Below, in pieces: positions 39,772-47,789 of a stretch of 64,000 nucleotides of DNA; the first letter of the stretch is position 1, and the number at the start of each line of letters is the position of its first letter. The stretch covers positions 485,216 through 549,215 of the forward strand of contig NZ_JAAAJC010000001.1 of assembly GCF_009900715.1 (NCBI RefSeq). The letters run 5' to 3'. A program made the position numbers and the translations under genes. The DNA comes from Halococcus salsus (GTDB lineage Archaea; Halobacteriota; Halobacteria; Halobacteriales; Halococcaceae). Under the pieces are notes generated by a model. It had not been told where the DNA came from. It searched no databases and saw only the letters and a program-made list of their open reading frames with translations.

Positions 39772-41238
39772 GTGACTCTCGAGAGCTCTACCGGCCGCGA
39801 ACGGGTGACGAACCTGCTCGCCCTCGCCGTCATCGGCGTCTATCTCCTCATCGTCATCGGCGCGACGACGTCGCTCACCAACGCAGCCGGGGCGTGTTCG
39901 ACGTGGCCGGCCTGCGGCACGAACCTCGACGACACCCGGCTCCTGATCGCGTGGGGCCACCGGATCGCCGCGCTCGTGGTCGGGCTGGTCGTGCTCGCGG
40001 CGGTCGTCGTCGCGTGGCGCGCCGAGGTCCCCGGTCGGGCGAAGGCCGCGCTCGCGGTCCCGCTCGTCGGCTACCCGGTCCAGATCGGCATCGGTGCCCT
40101 CGCCGCCACCACCACCATCGGCTGGATAACGAACCTCCACCTCCTGTTCGGGATGGCGATCTTCGCCGCCCTCGTCGCCGCGCTCGCCTGGACCCTCGAG
40201 ACCGTCCCCGAGCGCTCGCCGGTCGATTCGACTCCCGCAGAACCCCCGGAAGCTGCTCCGTCCGCCACCGAACCGCCCGCGACGGCTGCTGAACCGTCCG
40301 CGACGACCACCGAATCGACTTCCTCCGGGACCGTTGCCGCCACCGATACGACGACCCGACCGGGAGGGCTCTCGCGACTCAAGACGCTCGCTGGGGCGTA
40401 CTTCCAGCTGATGAAGCCCCGGCTGATGTGGCTGCTGTGTCTCGTCGCGGCCGCCGGGATGGCGCTCGCGGCCGGTCCCGCGCTCGACGCCGTCACCGTC
40501 GTCTCGGTGCTGCTCGGTGGCGTGCTCGCGATCGGCGCGAGCGGCACCTTCAATCACGTCCTCGAACGCGACATCGACCGTCGGATGAACCGGACCGCCG
40601 ACCGACCGCTCGCCACCGACGAGGTGGGGGTCCGCAACGCCATCGGCTTCGGCGTGGTCCTCGCGGTCGCCTCGCTCGCGATATTCTCGACCGTGAACCT
40701 CCTCGCCGCCGCGCTCGGGCTGTGTGCGATCCTCTTCTACAGCGTGATCTACACCCTCGTGCTCAAACCCAACACGGTCCAGAACACGGTCCTCGGGGGA
40801 GCTGCGGGCGCGCTGCCGGCGCTCATCGGCTGGGTCGGCGTGACGGGAAAGATCGGCGTGCCGGGTCTCGCGCTCGCGGGCGTGATCTTCCTCTGGACCC
40901 CGGCGCACTTCTACAACCTCGCGTTGGCGTACAAGGACGACTACGCGCGCGCCGACTTCCCGATGATGCCGGTCGTGCGCGGTGACCGCCTCACCCGCAA
41001 ACACATCGTCTGGTATCTCGCGGCCACCCTGCTCGGCGCGAGCGTTCTGTCGGCCGTCACCTCGCTCGGCTGGCTCTATGCGGGCGTGACGGTGGCCTTC
41101 GGCGCGCTCTTCCTCTGGGCCGTGGTCGGCCTCCACCGCGAGCAAACCGAACAGGCCGCCTTCCGGGCGTTCCACGCCTCGAACGCTTACCTCGGCGCGC
41201 TGCTGTTCGCCATCGTCGTCGACGCCATCCTGCTATGA
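39772..41238 (+). CDS. ctaB: Haem A synthase - haem O synthase fusion (CtaA-CtaB)
   Basis: 488 residues joining two enzymes. Residues 1 to about 145 are a four-helix half-size CtaA with the cysteine pair C42/C48 (ACSTWPACG) and histidines H63 and H123. A Pro/Thr/Ala-rich linker (about 146-205) follows. The rest is CtaB, protohaem IX farnesyltransferase, with the prenyl-diphosphate motif NHVLERDIDRRMNRTADRP and a second YKDDYARADFPM. This fused form is known in haloarchaea. It makes haem O/A for the terminal oxidase. GTG start; the next gene overlaps its stop (ATGA). Confidence 0.93.
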   Translation: MTLESSTGRERVTNLLALAVIGVYLLIVIGATTSLTNAAGACSTWPACGTNLDDTRLLIAWGHRIAALVVGLVVLAAVVVAWRAEVPGRAKAALAVPLVGYPVQIGIGALAATTTIGWITNLHLLFGMAIFAALVAALAWTLETVPERSPVDSTPAEPPEAAPSATEPPATAAEPSATTTESTSSGTVAATDTTTRPGGLSRLKTLAGAYFQLMKPRLMWLLCLVAAAGMALAAGPALDAVTVVSVLLGGVLAIGASGTFNHVLERDIDRRMNRTADRPLATDEVGVRNAIGFGVVLAVASLAIFSTVNLLAAALGLCAILFYSVIYTLVLKPNTVQNTVLGGAAGALPALIGWVGVTGKIGVPGLALAGVIFLWTPAHFYNLALAYKDDYARADFPMMPVVRGDRLTRKHIVWYLAATLLGASVLSAVTSLGWLYAGVTVAFGALFLWAVVGLHREQTEQAAFRAFHASNAYLGALLFAIVVDAILL

Positions 41239-41909
41239 GCCACTCCCCGTTGGCCCGCGAGCGCCTCGCCCGATTCCGCCCCGAGCGGGGCACGCTCCTC
41301 TGGGGTGCAGTGATACTCAACGCCGAACTCCTCGCGGTCCTGCTCTACGTCGCGCAGCCCTCGGTTACACCGACCGCGTTCCAGTACTACGTCTACCCGT
41401 TCGTCTGGATCAACGTCGGGCTCTGGGCGCTGTGGCGGACCCGCCCGCGGGCGGCGGACCGCCGTCGGAAGCTCCTCGTCGGGGGGCTCGCCGTGGCCTA
41501 CTTCGCGGTGCTGGCCTACGCCGGCGGGCTCGTCGGTCCGGGGATGGGTTCGATGGCGACCGGGTTCCGGCTCGCACCCCTCCCGCCCGGACTCGGCCCC
41601 GCGCTGGTCTACAGCGGCGCGTCCGTCCAGTTCGCGCTGTTGCCCTACAAGGTCGTGGGCTACGTCGCGCTCGCGTACCTCGTCTACGCGACCGCCCTCG
41701 ACGTCTCCGGGTCGGCCGTCTCGGGGATCTTGGGACTGTTCTCGTGTGTGAGCTGTACCTGGCCCGTCATCGCCTCGGTCGTCAGCGGCGTCGCGGGCAG
41801 CTCATCGGCGGTCGCGGGCGCGGCGCTTACCAGTTCCTACGGGCTCTCGACCGTCGTCTTCGTCGTCACCGTCGGGCTGCTCTACTGGCGGCCGTTCGGT
41901 GACCGATAG
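41235..41909 (+). CDS. Seven-helix membrane protein coupled to CtaA-CtaB
   Basis: 224 residues, about six to seven membrane helices. A distinctive FSCVSCTWPVIASVVSG segment carries a CxxC inside the membrane region, which could take part in copper or thiol chemistry during oxidase assembly (inference). GPGMGSMATGFRLAPLPPG is a conserved-looking loop. It belongs to a haloarchaeal family (DUF7546-like, from memory). The start overlaps the previous stop, and an Rdx protein gene follows within 40 bases. Confidence 0.78.
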   Translation: MSHSPLARERLARFRPERGTLLWGAVILNAELLAVLLYVAQPSVTPTAFQYYVYPFVWINVGLWALWRTRPRAADRRRKLLVGGLAVAYFAVLAYAGGLVGPGMGSMATGFRLAPLPPGLGPALVYSGASVQFALLPYKVVGYVALAYLVYATALDVSGSAVSGILGLFSCVSCTWPVIASVVSGVAGSSSAVAGAALTSSYGLSTVVFVVTVGLLYWRPFGDR

Positions 41910-41948
41910 CGACGACAGGGCTAACCCCGCGGCGCTTCGAGGGGATCC

Positions 41949-42182
41949 ATGACCGACGTCGAGATCGAATACTGTGTCCCGTGTGGCTTCCTCGACCGTG
42001 CCGAGGCGATCCAGCACGCCCTCCTCACGAGTTTCGGCGACCGACTGGACAGCGTCGCACTCGTCACCGGCGACCACGGCGTGCTCGAAGTCCGCGTCGA
42101 CGGCGAAGTGGTTTTCGAGAAGGCGGAGGACGAATACGACGTCGACGGCATCGTTCGCGAGGTTCGTGGTCTCCTACCCTGA
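41949..42182 (+). CDS. Rdx-family CxxC thioredoxin-like protein
   Basis: 77 residues. IEYCVPCGFLDRAEAIQHAL at the N-terminus has the CxxC of the Rdx family (SelT/SelW/SelH-like, here Cys in place of Sec). A four-strand thioredoxin-like fold is predicted (VALVTGDHGVLEVRVDGEVV). It is probably a thiol-redox protein in the cytoplasm. A GGCTAACC element 24-31 bases upstream gives it its own leaderless start. Proximity to haem synthase and an ABC exporter suggests a role in redox or cofactor assembly, not proven. Confidence 0.85.
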   Translation: MTDVEIEYCVPCGFLDRAEAIQHALLTSFGDRLDSVALVTGDHGVLEVRVDGEVVFEKAEDEYDVDGIVREVRGLLP

Positions 42183-42227
42183 GCCACGACCAGTCAGGAC
42201 GACGACACTCCGCCGGCGGAACGCAAC

Positions 42228-42235
42228 CGCTTAAG
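42228..42235 (+). promoter_or_regulatory. TATA-like box for the ABC-2 ATPase/permease operon
   Basis: cgcttaag lies 24-31 bases before the ATG at 42259. Confidence 0.5.
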
Positions 42236-42258
42236 CCGCGGCGAGGTTCGGGTTCGAC

Positions 42259-43203
42259 ATGCCAGCGGCTCTCATCGCCGACGGCGTTCGTCGGGAGTAC
42301 GGCGATACCGTGGCGCTCGATGGGGTCTCGCTCTCCATCGATGCCGGCGAGGTGTTCGCGCTCGTCGGGCCGAACGGCGCGGGCAAGACCACCCTGGTCC
42401 GTGCCCTGACCGGCACGACCGACGTCGACGGCGACGTCTCGGTGTTCGGCGAACCACCCACCGAGGTGGCGCGGACACGCCTCGGGGTGCTCCCACAGGA
42501 CTTCTCGCCGGCCGACCGCCTCACCGCACGCGAACTGATCACTTACTACGCGGGGCTCTACGACGACCCGCGCGACGTCGAGACGGTGCTCGACGAGATG
42601 GGGCTCGCCGACACCGCCGACACGTGGTACGGCAAGCTCTCGGGCGGCCAGCAGCGCCGGACCTGCGTCGGCGCGACGTTGGTGAACGACCCCGACCTCC
42701 TGGTGCTCGACGAGCCGACCACCGGGATCGACCCCGCGGGCCGGCGCGCCCTCTGGGAGCTCCTCGAAGACCTCGCTGCGGGCGGCACCACTATCCTCCT
42801 CACCACCCACTACATGGCCGAGGCCGAACGCCTCGCCGACCGAGTCGGCCTCCTCGCCGACGGGCAGGTGGCGGCGGTGGGGACACCCGGCGAGCTCGTC
42901 GGCGAGTACGGCGGGGAGACGCGGCTCGAGATCGAGAGCGACGCCGAGCCCGCCGCTCTGGAGTCGACCGACCACCGTGTCGCCTCGCGCGGCGGGCTGT
43001 TGGTCGTCGAGGACGTCTCGGCCACCGAGATCGGCGCGGTGGTGGCCGAGCTCGACTGGAACGGGGTCTCCTACGGCGAGCTCGCGTGGCGTCAGCCCGA
43101 CCTGGAGGACGTCTACCTCGCCGTCACGGGTCAGGCGGTCGGCGGCGGCGGTGACCCCGTCGAGGAGCCGACCAGGGGTCCCGAGGCGGGGGTGGCCCAG
43201 TGA
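42259..43203 (+). CDS. ABC transporter ATP-binding protein (ABC-2 exporter)
   Basis: 314 residues. Walker A GPNGAGKT (about 39-46), Q-loop VLPQDF, signature KLSGGQQRR, Walker B LLVLDEPTTGIDP and switch His in LLTTHYMAEAERL are all present. The C-terminal ~90 residues form the extra domain of DrrA/NatA/CcmA-type exporters. It pairs with the membrane gene downstream (ATGA-type overlap of four bases). Cargo unknown. Adjacency to oxidase assembly genes suggests, but does not show, involvement in haem, copper or drug export. Confidence 0.92.
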   Translation: MPAALIADGVRREYGDTVALDGVSLSIDAGEVFALVGPNGAGKTTLVRALTGTTDVDGDVSVFGEPPTEVARTRLGVLPQDFSPADRLTARELITYYAGLYDDPRDVETVLDEMGLADTADTWYGKLSGGQQRRTCVGATLVNDPDLLVLDEPTTGIDPAGRRALWELLEDLAAGGTTILLTTHYMAEAERLADRVGLLADGQVAAVGTPGELVGEYGGETRLEIESDAEPAALESTDHRVASRGGLLVVEDVSATEIGAVVAELDWNGVSYGELAWRQPDLEDVYLAVTGQAVGGGGDPVEEPTRGPEAGVAQ

Positions 43204-43946
43204 CCGCGACCGGTCGGGTGCACGCGGAGTTCGCAGCCGCCGGCAAGTCGTTCCTCCGGCGGCGGACCGCGGTGTTCTTCACCTTCTTCTTCCCCGTGCT
43301 CCTGATCGTGATCTTCGGCGTGCTCGTCGGCACCCAACCGACGGGCGGCGGGCTGTTCTCGAAGGCACCGGGCTACTACGTCCCGGCGTACCTCGCGGTG
43401 GTCGTGCTGCTGACGCCGCTCTCGCGGGTCGGGAGCACGGTCGCGCGGTTCCGCGACGGCAGTCGGTTCGAGAAGCTCGCCACCACGCCGCTGACCCGCC
43501 CCGAGTGGCTGCTCGCGCACACCCTCGTCAACGTCGTCGTCATCGGTCTCGCGAGCCTGATCATCCTCGTCCTCGTGGTGTTCGTCACGGGTGCGAACAT
43601 CTCGCTCTCGCTCGCCGTGATCCCGTTCGTCGCGGTGGCGGTCGCGCTGTTCTGCGGGCTGGGCGCGCTGATCGGCAGTCTCGCGGGCTCGACCGACGGC
43701 GTGATAGCCGCGAGCAACGCCATCGGGTTACCCCTCCTCTTCCTCTCGGAGACGTTCATCTCGCCGGACCTCCTCCCCGGCTGGTTCCGGCCGGTCATGA
43801 ACCTCTCCCCGCTGACGTACTTCGCGCGTGGCGTGCGGAACCTGACCTTCGCCGGCGGGCCGTGGACGTTCGACTTCATGGTGCTCTGCGTCGTCGCGGT
43901 CGTCGTCTTCGCGCTCGGGGCCTACGCCCTCCCGGAAACCGACTGA
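43200..43946 (+). CDS. ABC-2 family transporter permease
   Basis: 248 residues, six predicted helices. The N-terminus is cytoplasmic with FLRRRTAVFFTFFFPVLLIV, the start of helix 1. A conserved NLSPLTYFARGVRNLTF motif comes before the last helix, as in ABC-2 permeases. It overlaps the ATPase gene by four bases, so the two form a homodimeric half-transporter pair. Confidence 0.9.
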   Translation: MTATGRVHAEFAAAGKSFLRRRTAVFFTFFFPVLLIVIFGVLVGTQPTGGGLFSKAPGYYVPAYLAVVVLLTPLSRVGSTVARFRDGSRFEKLATTPLTRPEWLLAHTLVNVVVIGLASLIILVLVVFVTGANISLSLAVIPFVAVAVALFCGLGALIGSLAGSTDGVIAASNAIGLPLLFLSETFISPDLLPGWFRPVMNLSPLTYFARGVRNLTFAGGPWTFDFMVLCVVAVVVFALGAYALPETD

Positions 43947-43976
43947 GCTTTCCTCCCGCCGGTGTTTCCCCGTCGA

Positions 43977-44792
43977 ATGGCCGACGAACGAGCCGAAACC
44001 AACCGCGAGATGTGGGACGAACTCGCGAGCATCCATCCCGAGACCGACTTCTACGACGTGAGCGGCTTTCTGGCCGGCGAATCGACGCTCCACGAGCCCG
44101 AACGCGATCACCTCGGCGACGTCGCGGGCGAGTCGTTGGTCCATCTCCAGTGTCACATCGGTCTCGACACGCTGTCGTGGGCGCGCGAGGGGGCGGACGC
44201 CGTCGGGGTCGATTTCGCCCCGGAAGCGGTCGCGGCGGCGCGTGGGATCGCGGAGCAGGCCGCCGTCGACGCCGAGTTCGTGTGCTGTTCGGTCGACGAG
44301 GCACCCGAAACCCTCGACCGCGAGTTCGACGTGGTGTTCACGTCCTATGGCGCACTGGTCTGGCTCCCCGATATCGAGGCGTGGGCGCGGACGGTCGCGG
44401 CGCTCCTCCGTCCCGGCGGTCGGCTCTGTCTCGCGGAGTTCCACCCCGTGACGGACGTCTTCGACGTGGCGTTCGAACCCGAGCGGTCGTACTTCGATGG
44501 GGGAGCCCGCCGATTCGAAGGGACCGGGTCCTACGCCGACCCCGACGCTGCCACCGACCAGAACGTCTCCTACGAGTGGACCCACGGTCTCGGCGAGGTG
44601 TGCACCGCACTCGTGAACGCAGGGCTGTCCATCGAACGGGTTTCGGAGTATCCCTACACCTTCTTCGAGCGGTTCGAGGGGATGGTTCGCGACGACCGAG
44701 GTCGTTACCGGATCGGCGACGGTCGACCCGAGATCCCGCTGGTCTACGCCATCAGCGCGAACGAACCTCGTCGCGACCGCAAGCAACGCTAA
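43977..44792 (+). CDS. Class I SAM-dependent methyltransferase
   Basis: 271 residues. Motif I is slightly unusual (LVHLQCHIGLDTLSWA, about 49-64), then VGVDFAPEAV, FDVVFTSYGALVWLPD and LLRPGGRLCLAEFHP. The later region, rich in Tyr/Phe (YSYPYTFFERF-like), is typical of haloarchaeal members of this group. The first codons ERAETNREMWDELASIHPE support the ATG at 43977 over an upstream GTG. Substrate unknown. Confidence 0.85.
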   Translation: MADERAETNREMWDELASIHPETDFYDVSGFLAGESTLHEPERDHLGDVAGESLVHLQCHIGLDTLSWAREGADAVGVDFAPEAVAAARGIAEQAAVDAEFVCCSVDEAPETLDREFDVVFTSYGALVWLPDIEAWARTVAALLRPGGRLCLAEFHPVTDVFDVAFEPERSYFDGGARRFEGTGSYADPDAATDQNVSYEWTHGLGEVCTALVNAGLSIERVSEYPYTFFERFEGMVRDDRGRYRIGDGRPEIPLVYAISANEPRRDRKQR

Positions 44793-44821
44793 GCCGATCC
44801 CCGACGTAGCCTCCGGTTGCT

Positions 44822-46096
44822 ATGCACGGGGGCGACGAACACGAGGTAGACGTGGTGGTGGTCGGCGCGGGACCGGGTGGCGCGGTGCTGAGCTACCTCC
44901 TCGCACGCAGCGGTGTCGAGACGCTCCTCTTGGAGCGCCATCGCGACCTCGATCGGGAGTTCCGTGGCTTCGGGTTCCAGCCCGACGCGCTCCGGCTGTT
45001 CGACGAGATGGACCTCCTCGACCCGATACTCGACCTCGACCACCGGGAGGTCCGCGTCGGCGAGGTCTCGGTCTACGACCGCTCGTACGAGGTGTTCGAC
45101 TTCGACGACATCCCCGGCCCCTACGACTTCGCGCTCCTGATGGAACAGCCGCCGCTGCTCGAAGTCATCATCGAGGCGGCGAGCGCGTTCGAGTGCTTCA
45201 CCTACCGACCGCACACGCCGGTTCGTGACCTCGTCCACGAGGCCGGACGGGTCGTCGGCGTTCGCGCACTCGACCACGAGACCGGCGAGGAGTTCGTGGT
45301 GCGGAGCCGGCTGGTCGTCGGTGCCGACGGGCGATTTTCGACGGTTCGAACGGCGGCCGACATCGACCCCGGGCTCCTCGATTCGAGCATCGAACTCCTC
45401 TGGTTCAAGCTCCCGGACACCGTCGCTCAGAACGCCGCCCAGTCCCGGCTCAACGAACACGGCCTCCTGCTCTACTTCGGCGTCGGTGGCGGTGAGGTCC
45501 AACTCGGCTGGTTCGTCGAGAAGGGTACCTACCCGGAGCTCCGGGCCGAGGGCATCGAGGCGTTCCGTCGGCGGCTCGTCGCGGTCGACCCGAGCCTCGA
45601 CGCCGTCTTTCCCGAGGCGCTCCCGAGCTTCGAGGACTGTTCGCTGCTCCACATCGAACCCGGACTATCCGAAACGTGGGTTCGGGATGGCCTCCTCCTG
45701 CTCGGCGACGCCGCCCACGTCGCCTCGCCGATCGGTGCCCAGGGCAACGCGCTGGCGATCCAGGACGCCGTGGTCGCCCACGCGGTCGTCGCGGAGGCGC
45801 TCGACCGTGGCGATGGGCCGCTCTCGACGGGGACGCTTCGGCGGTACGAGCAGCGGCGACGGCCCGCGGTCGAGCGCGTGTTACGTGGGCAGCGACTCGC
45901 CGAACGCGGGCTGTCGTGGATCGTTCGGCGCAGCGACGGGCTCCCCGATGCCGTCACGCGCTCGCTTCTACGAACGCTGTTCGCGGTTCCCGCGCGGATC
46001 CCGATAGCCCGGCTTCCGTTCGGACGGCGGTTGCTCACGCGGGCGCTGTTCGGTCCAGAGCCGGTACACGTCGACGGGACGCGGTTTCGGGACTGA
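44822..46096 (+). CDS. FAD-dependent monooxygenase-type oxidoreductase
   Basis: 424 residues. Dinucleotide fold VVVVGAGPGGAVLSYLLA (about 10-27) with LLLERH after beta-2. The middle GADGRFSTVR contains the DG motif of p-hydroxybenzoate hydroxylase-type enzymes, and LLLGDAAHVASPIGAQGNAL gives the GD motif that binds the FAD ribityl chain. It is therefore a class A flavoprotein hydroxylase or a related reductase. Substrate unknown. It is alone on this strand between a methyltransferase and the convergent DUF420 gene. Confidence 0.88.
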   Translation: MHGGDEHEVDVVVVGAGPGGAVLSYLLARSGVETLLLERHRDLDREFRGFGFQPDALRLFDEMDLLDPILDLDHREVRVGEVSVYDRSYEVFDFDDIPGPYDFALLMEQPPLLEVIIEAASAFECFTYRPHTPVRDLVHEAGRVVGVRALDHETGEEFVVRSRLVVGADGRFSTVRTAADIDPGLLDSSIELLWFKLPDTVAQNAAQSRLNEHGLLLYFGVGGGEVQLGWFVEKGTYPELRAEGIEAFRRRLVAVDPSLDAVFPEALPSFEDCSLLHIEPGLSETWVRDGLLLLGDAAHVASPIGAQGNALAIQDAVVAHAVVAEALDRGDGPLSTGTLRRYEQRRRPAVERVLRGQRLAERGLSWIVRRSDGLPDAVTRSLLRTLFAVPARIPIARLPFGRRLLTRALFGPEPVHVDGTRFRD

Positions 46097-46109
46097 AAGA
46101 CGCCGCCCG

Positions 46110-46718
46110 CTATCTCGGTACCCAGCTATAGACGTGATTCAGCAGGAAGTAGGTCACGACCCCCAAGAACAGGCTCAGCGACCACGAGGCCACCGCGACC
46201 CGGCCGACGCGGGCGTGGGCGGTCTCCTCGATCTCGCTCGGGGTGTGGGTGAGACCGACCACGACGGGGTAGATCACGACCGGGACCGCGACCGCCGAGA
46301 GCAGGATGTGGATCGCGAGCATCACGAGGTAGGCGGGTCTGACGACCCCCGCGTAGGCGGCGAGGAACTGGCCCTGCTCGATGACGATCTCCTTTTCGAA
46401 GCCGCCGCCGACCTTCCAGAGATAGCAGACGAGGAAGACCATGATCAGCCCGAAGGCGGTCAACATCGCGGCGCGGTGTTTCCTGATCTGGCCGGTGCGG
46501 ATGAAGTAGAAACCGACGAGCAGCGCGGTGAGCGCGCAGGTGTTGATGACCGCGATGAGGTCCGAGAACAGGATGACGGTGTCGTTCCCGATCGGCGGAA
46601 AGAGGTTCACGAACCCGGCGAACGTCCCGAGCACGAGCACGTAGCCAATGACCGAGAGCACCGCGGTGGTGAGGAGCGGATGTGACTTCACCGGCCCCTG
46701 CGTGCTGACGGTTGCCAT
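46110..46718 (-). CDS. DUF420 membrane protein, possible oxidase assembly factor
   Basis: 202 residues, about five to six helices. The repeated His-containing segments GQIRKHRAAMLTAFGLIMVF and YLVMLAIHILLSAVAVPVVI, plus a late ARVGRVAVASWSLSLFLGVV, match the DUF420/CtaM-like family. In Gram-positive bacteria CtaM is needed for assembly of haem-copper oxidase. With coxB and ctaA-ctaB 7 kb away, an oxidase assembly role is plausible. The start MATVSTQGP was chosen; a longer frame upstream has no similarity. Confidence 0.82.
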   Translation of the reverse strand: MATVSTQGPVKSHPLLTTAVLSVIGYVLVLGTFAGFVNLFPPIGNDTVILFSDLIAVINTCALTALLVGFYFIRTGQIRKHRAAMLTAFGLIMVFLVCYLWKVGGGFEKEIVIEQGQFLAAYAGVVRPAYLVMLAIHILLSAVAVPVVIYPVVVGLTHTPSEIEETAHARVGRVAVASWSLSLFLGVVTYFLLNHVYSWVPR

Positions 46719-46823
46719 TACCGGCGCTCGGGGCGTCCGCCCAATGCGTCTTCTGGTTCCCGCCTCTAGTCTCGAAATCCATCCAGACAATGGAGTTTCT
46801 GTTTTTGAGGAGAAGTTGTCGGA

Positions 46824-46832
46824 AAATATTTA
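46824..46832 (+). promoter_or_regulatory. TATA box for the 151-residue membrane protein
   Basis: aaatattta lies 25-33 bases before the ATG at 46857, in an AT-rich stretch of about 60 bases. Confidence 0.6.
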
Positions 46833-46856
46833 CCAACAGCCGATTTCACCCGGGAT

Positions 46857-47312
46857 ATGGTTCGGTCGCTCCTCCACAGCTCGTTGCTCGAACGACACTC
46901 CGCGCTTCGATTCACACTCATGCTGCTCGGGGTCTGTGTCCTGCTCGCCAGCCTCCCGGCCTGGCTCGGAACCGCCGACTTCGACTACCACTTCTCGTAC
47001 AACCACCAGATCCAGGACCCGACCTTCGAGCAGGAGCGCGAGACCACGCCGTACGACCAGCTCTCCCCGGAAGAGCGCCAGTACGTCGACGCGGCTCTCG
47101 ACGGGGAGCGCTTCGACTTCGAGGACGACTCACGGACGATGCCGTCGATCGTCGAACGCGGCGGCACCTACTACGCCTTCGACTCGGGCCGGTCGGTCGA
47201 CTGGTTGAACCCCGGAAGCTTCGGGCCGGTCCTCGTCGGCCTCGCCGGGTTCTGGCTCGTGTTCGAGGCGGTCCAACACGAACGTGCCCACCTCGGCCCG
47301 CACGGGGTCTGA
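46857..47312 (+). CDS. Two-helix membrane protein of unknown function
   Basis: 151 residues. One helix near the N-terminus (FTLMLLGVCVLLASLPAWL, about 20-38) and one near the C-terminus (FGPVLVGLAGFWLVFEAV). They are separated by an ~80-residue extracytoplasmic domain rich in Asp, Glu and Tyr (YNHQIQDPTFEQERETTPYD). The tail HERAHLGPHGV is cytoplasmic. No family recognised beyond general haloarchaeal conservation. A strong TATA box supports its start. Confidence 0.72.
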   Translation: MVRSLLHSSLLERHSALRFTLMLLGVCVLLASLPAWLGTADFDYHFSYNHQIQDPTFEQERETTPYDQLSPEERQYVDAALDGERFDFEDDSRTMPSIVERGGTYYAFDSGRSVDWLNPGSFGPVLVGLAGFWLVFEAVQHERAHLGPHGV

Positions 47313-47372
47313 CCGGTCGTCGATCCCGAAGCATCGATACACACAAACCGGCGGCGGTCGTAGCGGGTCGGT

Positions 47373-47789
47373 ATGAGTGCAGAGCAGGCCCAGCGCCCGA
47401 TCCGGTGTCTCGTCGCCAAGGTGGGGCTCGACGGCCACGACCGTGGGGCCCACGTCATCGCGCGCGCGTTCCGGGACGCGGGCTTCGAGGTGGTCTACTC
47501 GGGCCTCCACCGCTCGCCCGACGAAGTCGTGCAGGCCGCCGTCCAGGAGGACGTCGACGTCCTCGGGATCTCGATCCTCTCGGGGGCGCACAACACGCTG
47601 GTCCCCAAAATTCTGGAGGGGCTCGACGGGTACGGCGCGCTTTCGGATACCCTCGTGATCGTCGGCGGGATCGTCCCCGACAAGGACAAACAGGGCCTCA
47701 AGGACCAGGGAGTCTCGGCGATATTCGGACCGGGCGCGTCGATGGAGGAGACCATCGCGTTCGTCCGCGAGAACGCCCCCGAGCGATGA
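47373..47789 (+). CDS. Cobalamin-binding subunit of methylmalonyl-CoA mutase
   Basis: 138 residues, the B12-binding domain alone. GLDGHDRGAHV (residues 18-28) is the DxHxxG motif with the cobalt ligand His22, SILSGAHNTLVP gives the Ser loop, and IVGGIVPDKDK the GG motif. Archaeal mutases keep this domain as a separate subunit from the catalytic chain, which is not in this window. Its stop overlaps the MeaB start (ATGA). It converts methylmalonyl-CoA to succinyl-CoA with the large subunit, or another acyl-CoA if the partner differs. Confidence 0.92.
   Translation: MSAEQAQRPIRCLVAKVGLDGHDRGAHVIARAFRDAGFEVVYSGLHRSPDEVVQAAVQEDVDVLGISILSGAHNTLVPKILEGLDGYGALSDTLVIVGGIVPDKDKQGLKDQGVSAIFGPGASMEETIAFVRENAPER

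Noticed and set aside
46712-47785. Extension of the meaB frame far upstream
   Set aside because: The open frame runs through a membrane protein gene and the cobalamin-binding gene in other frames. The ATGA overlap at 47786 is the natural start.
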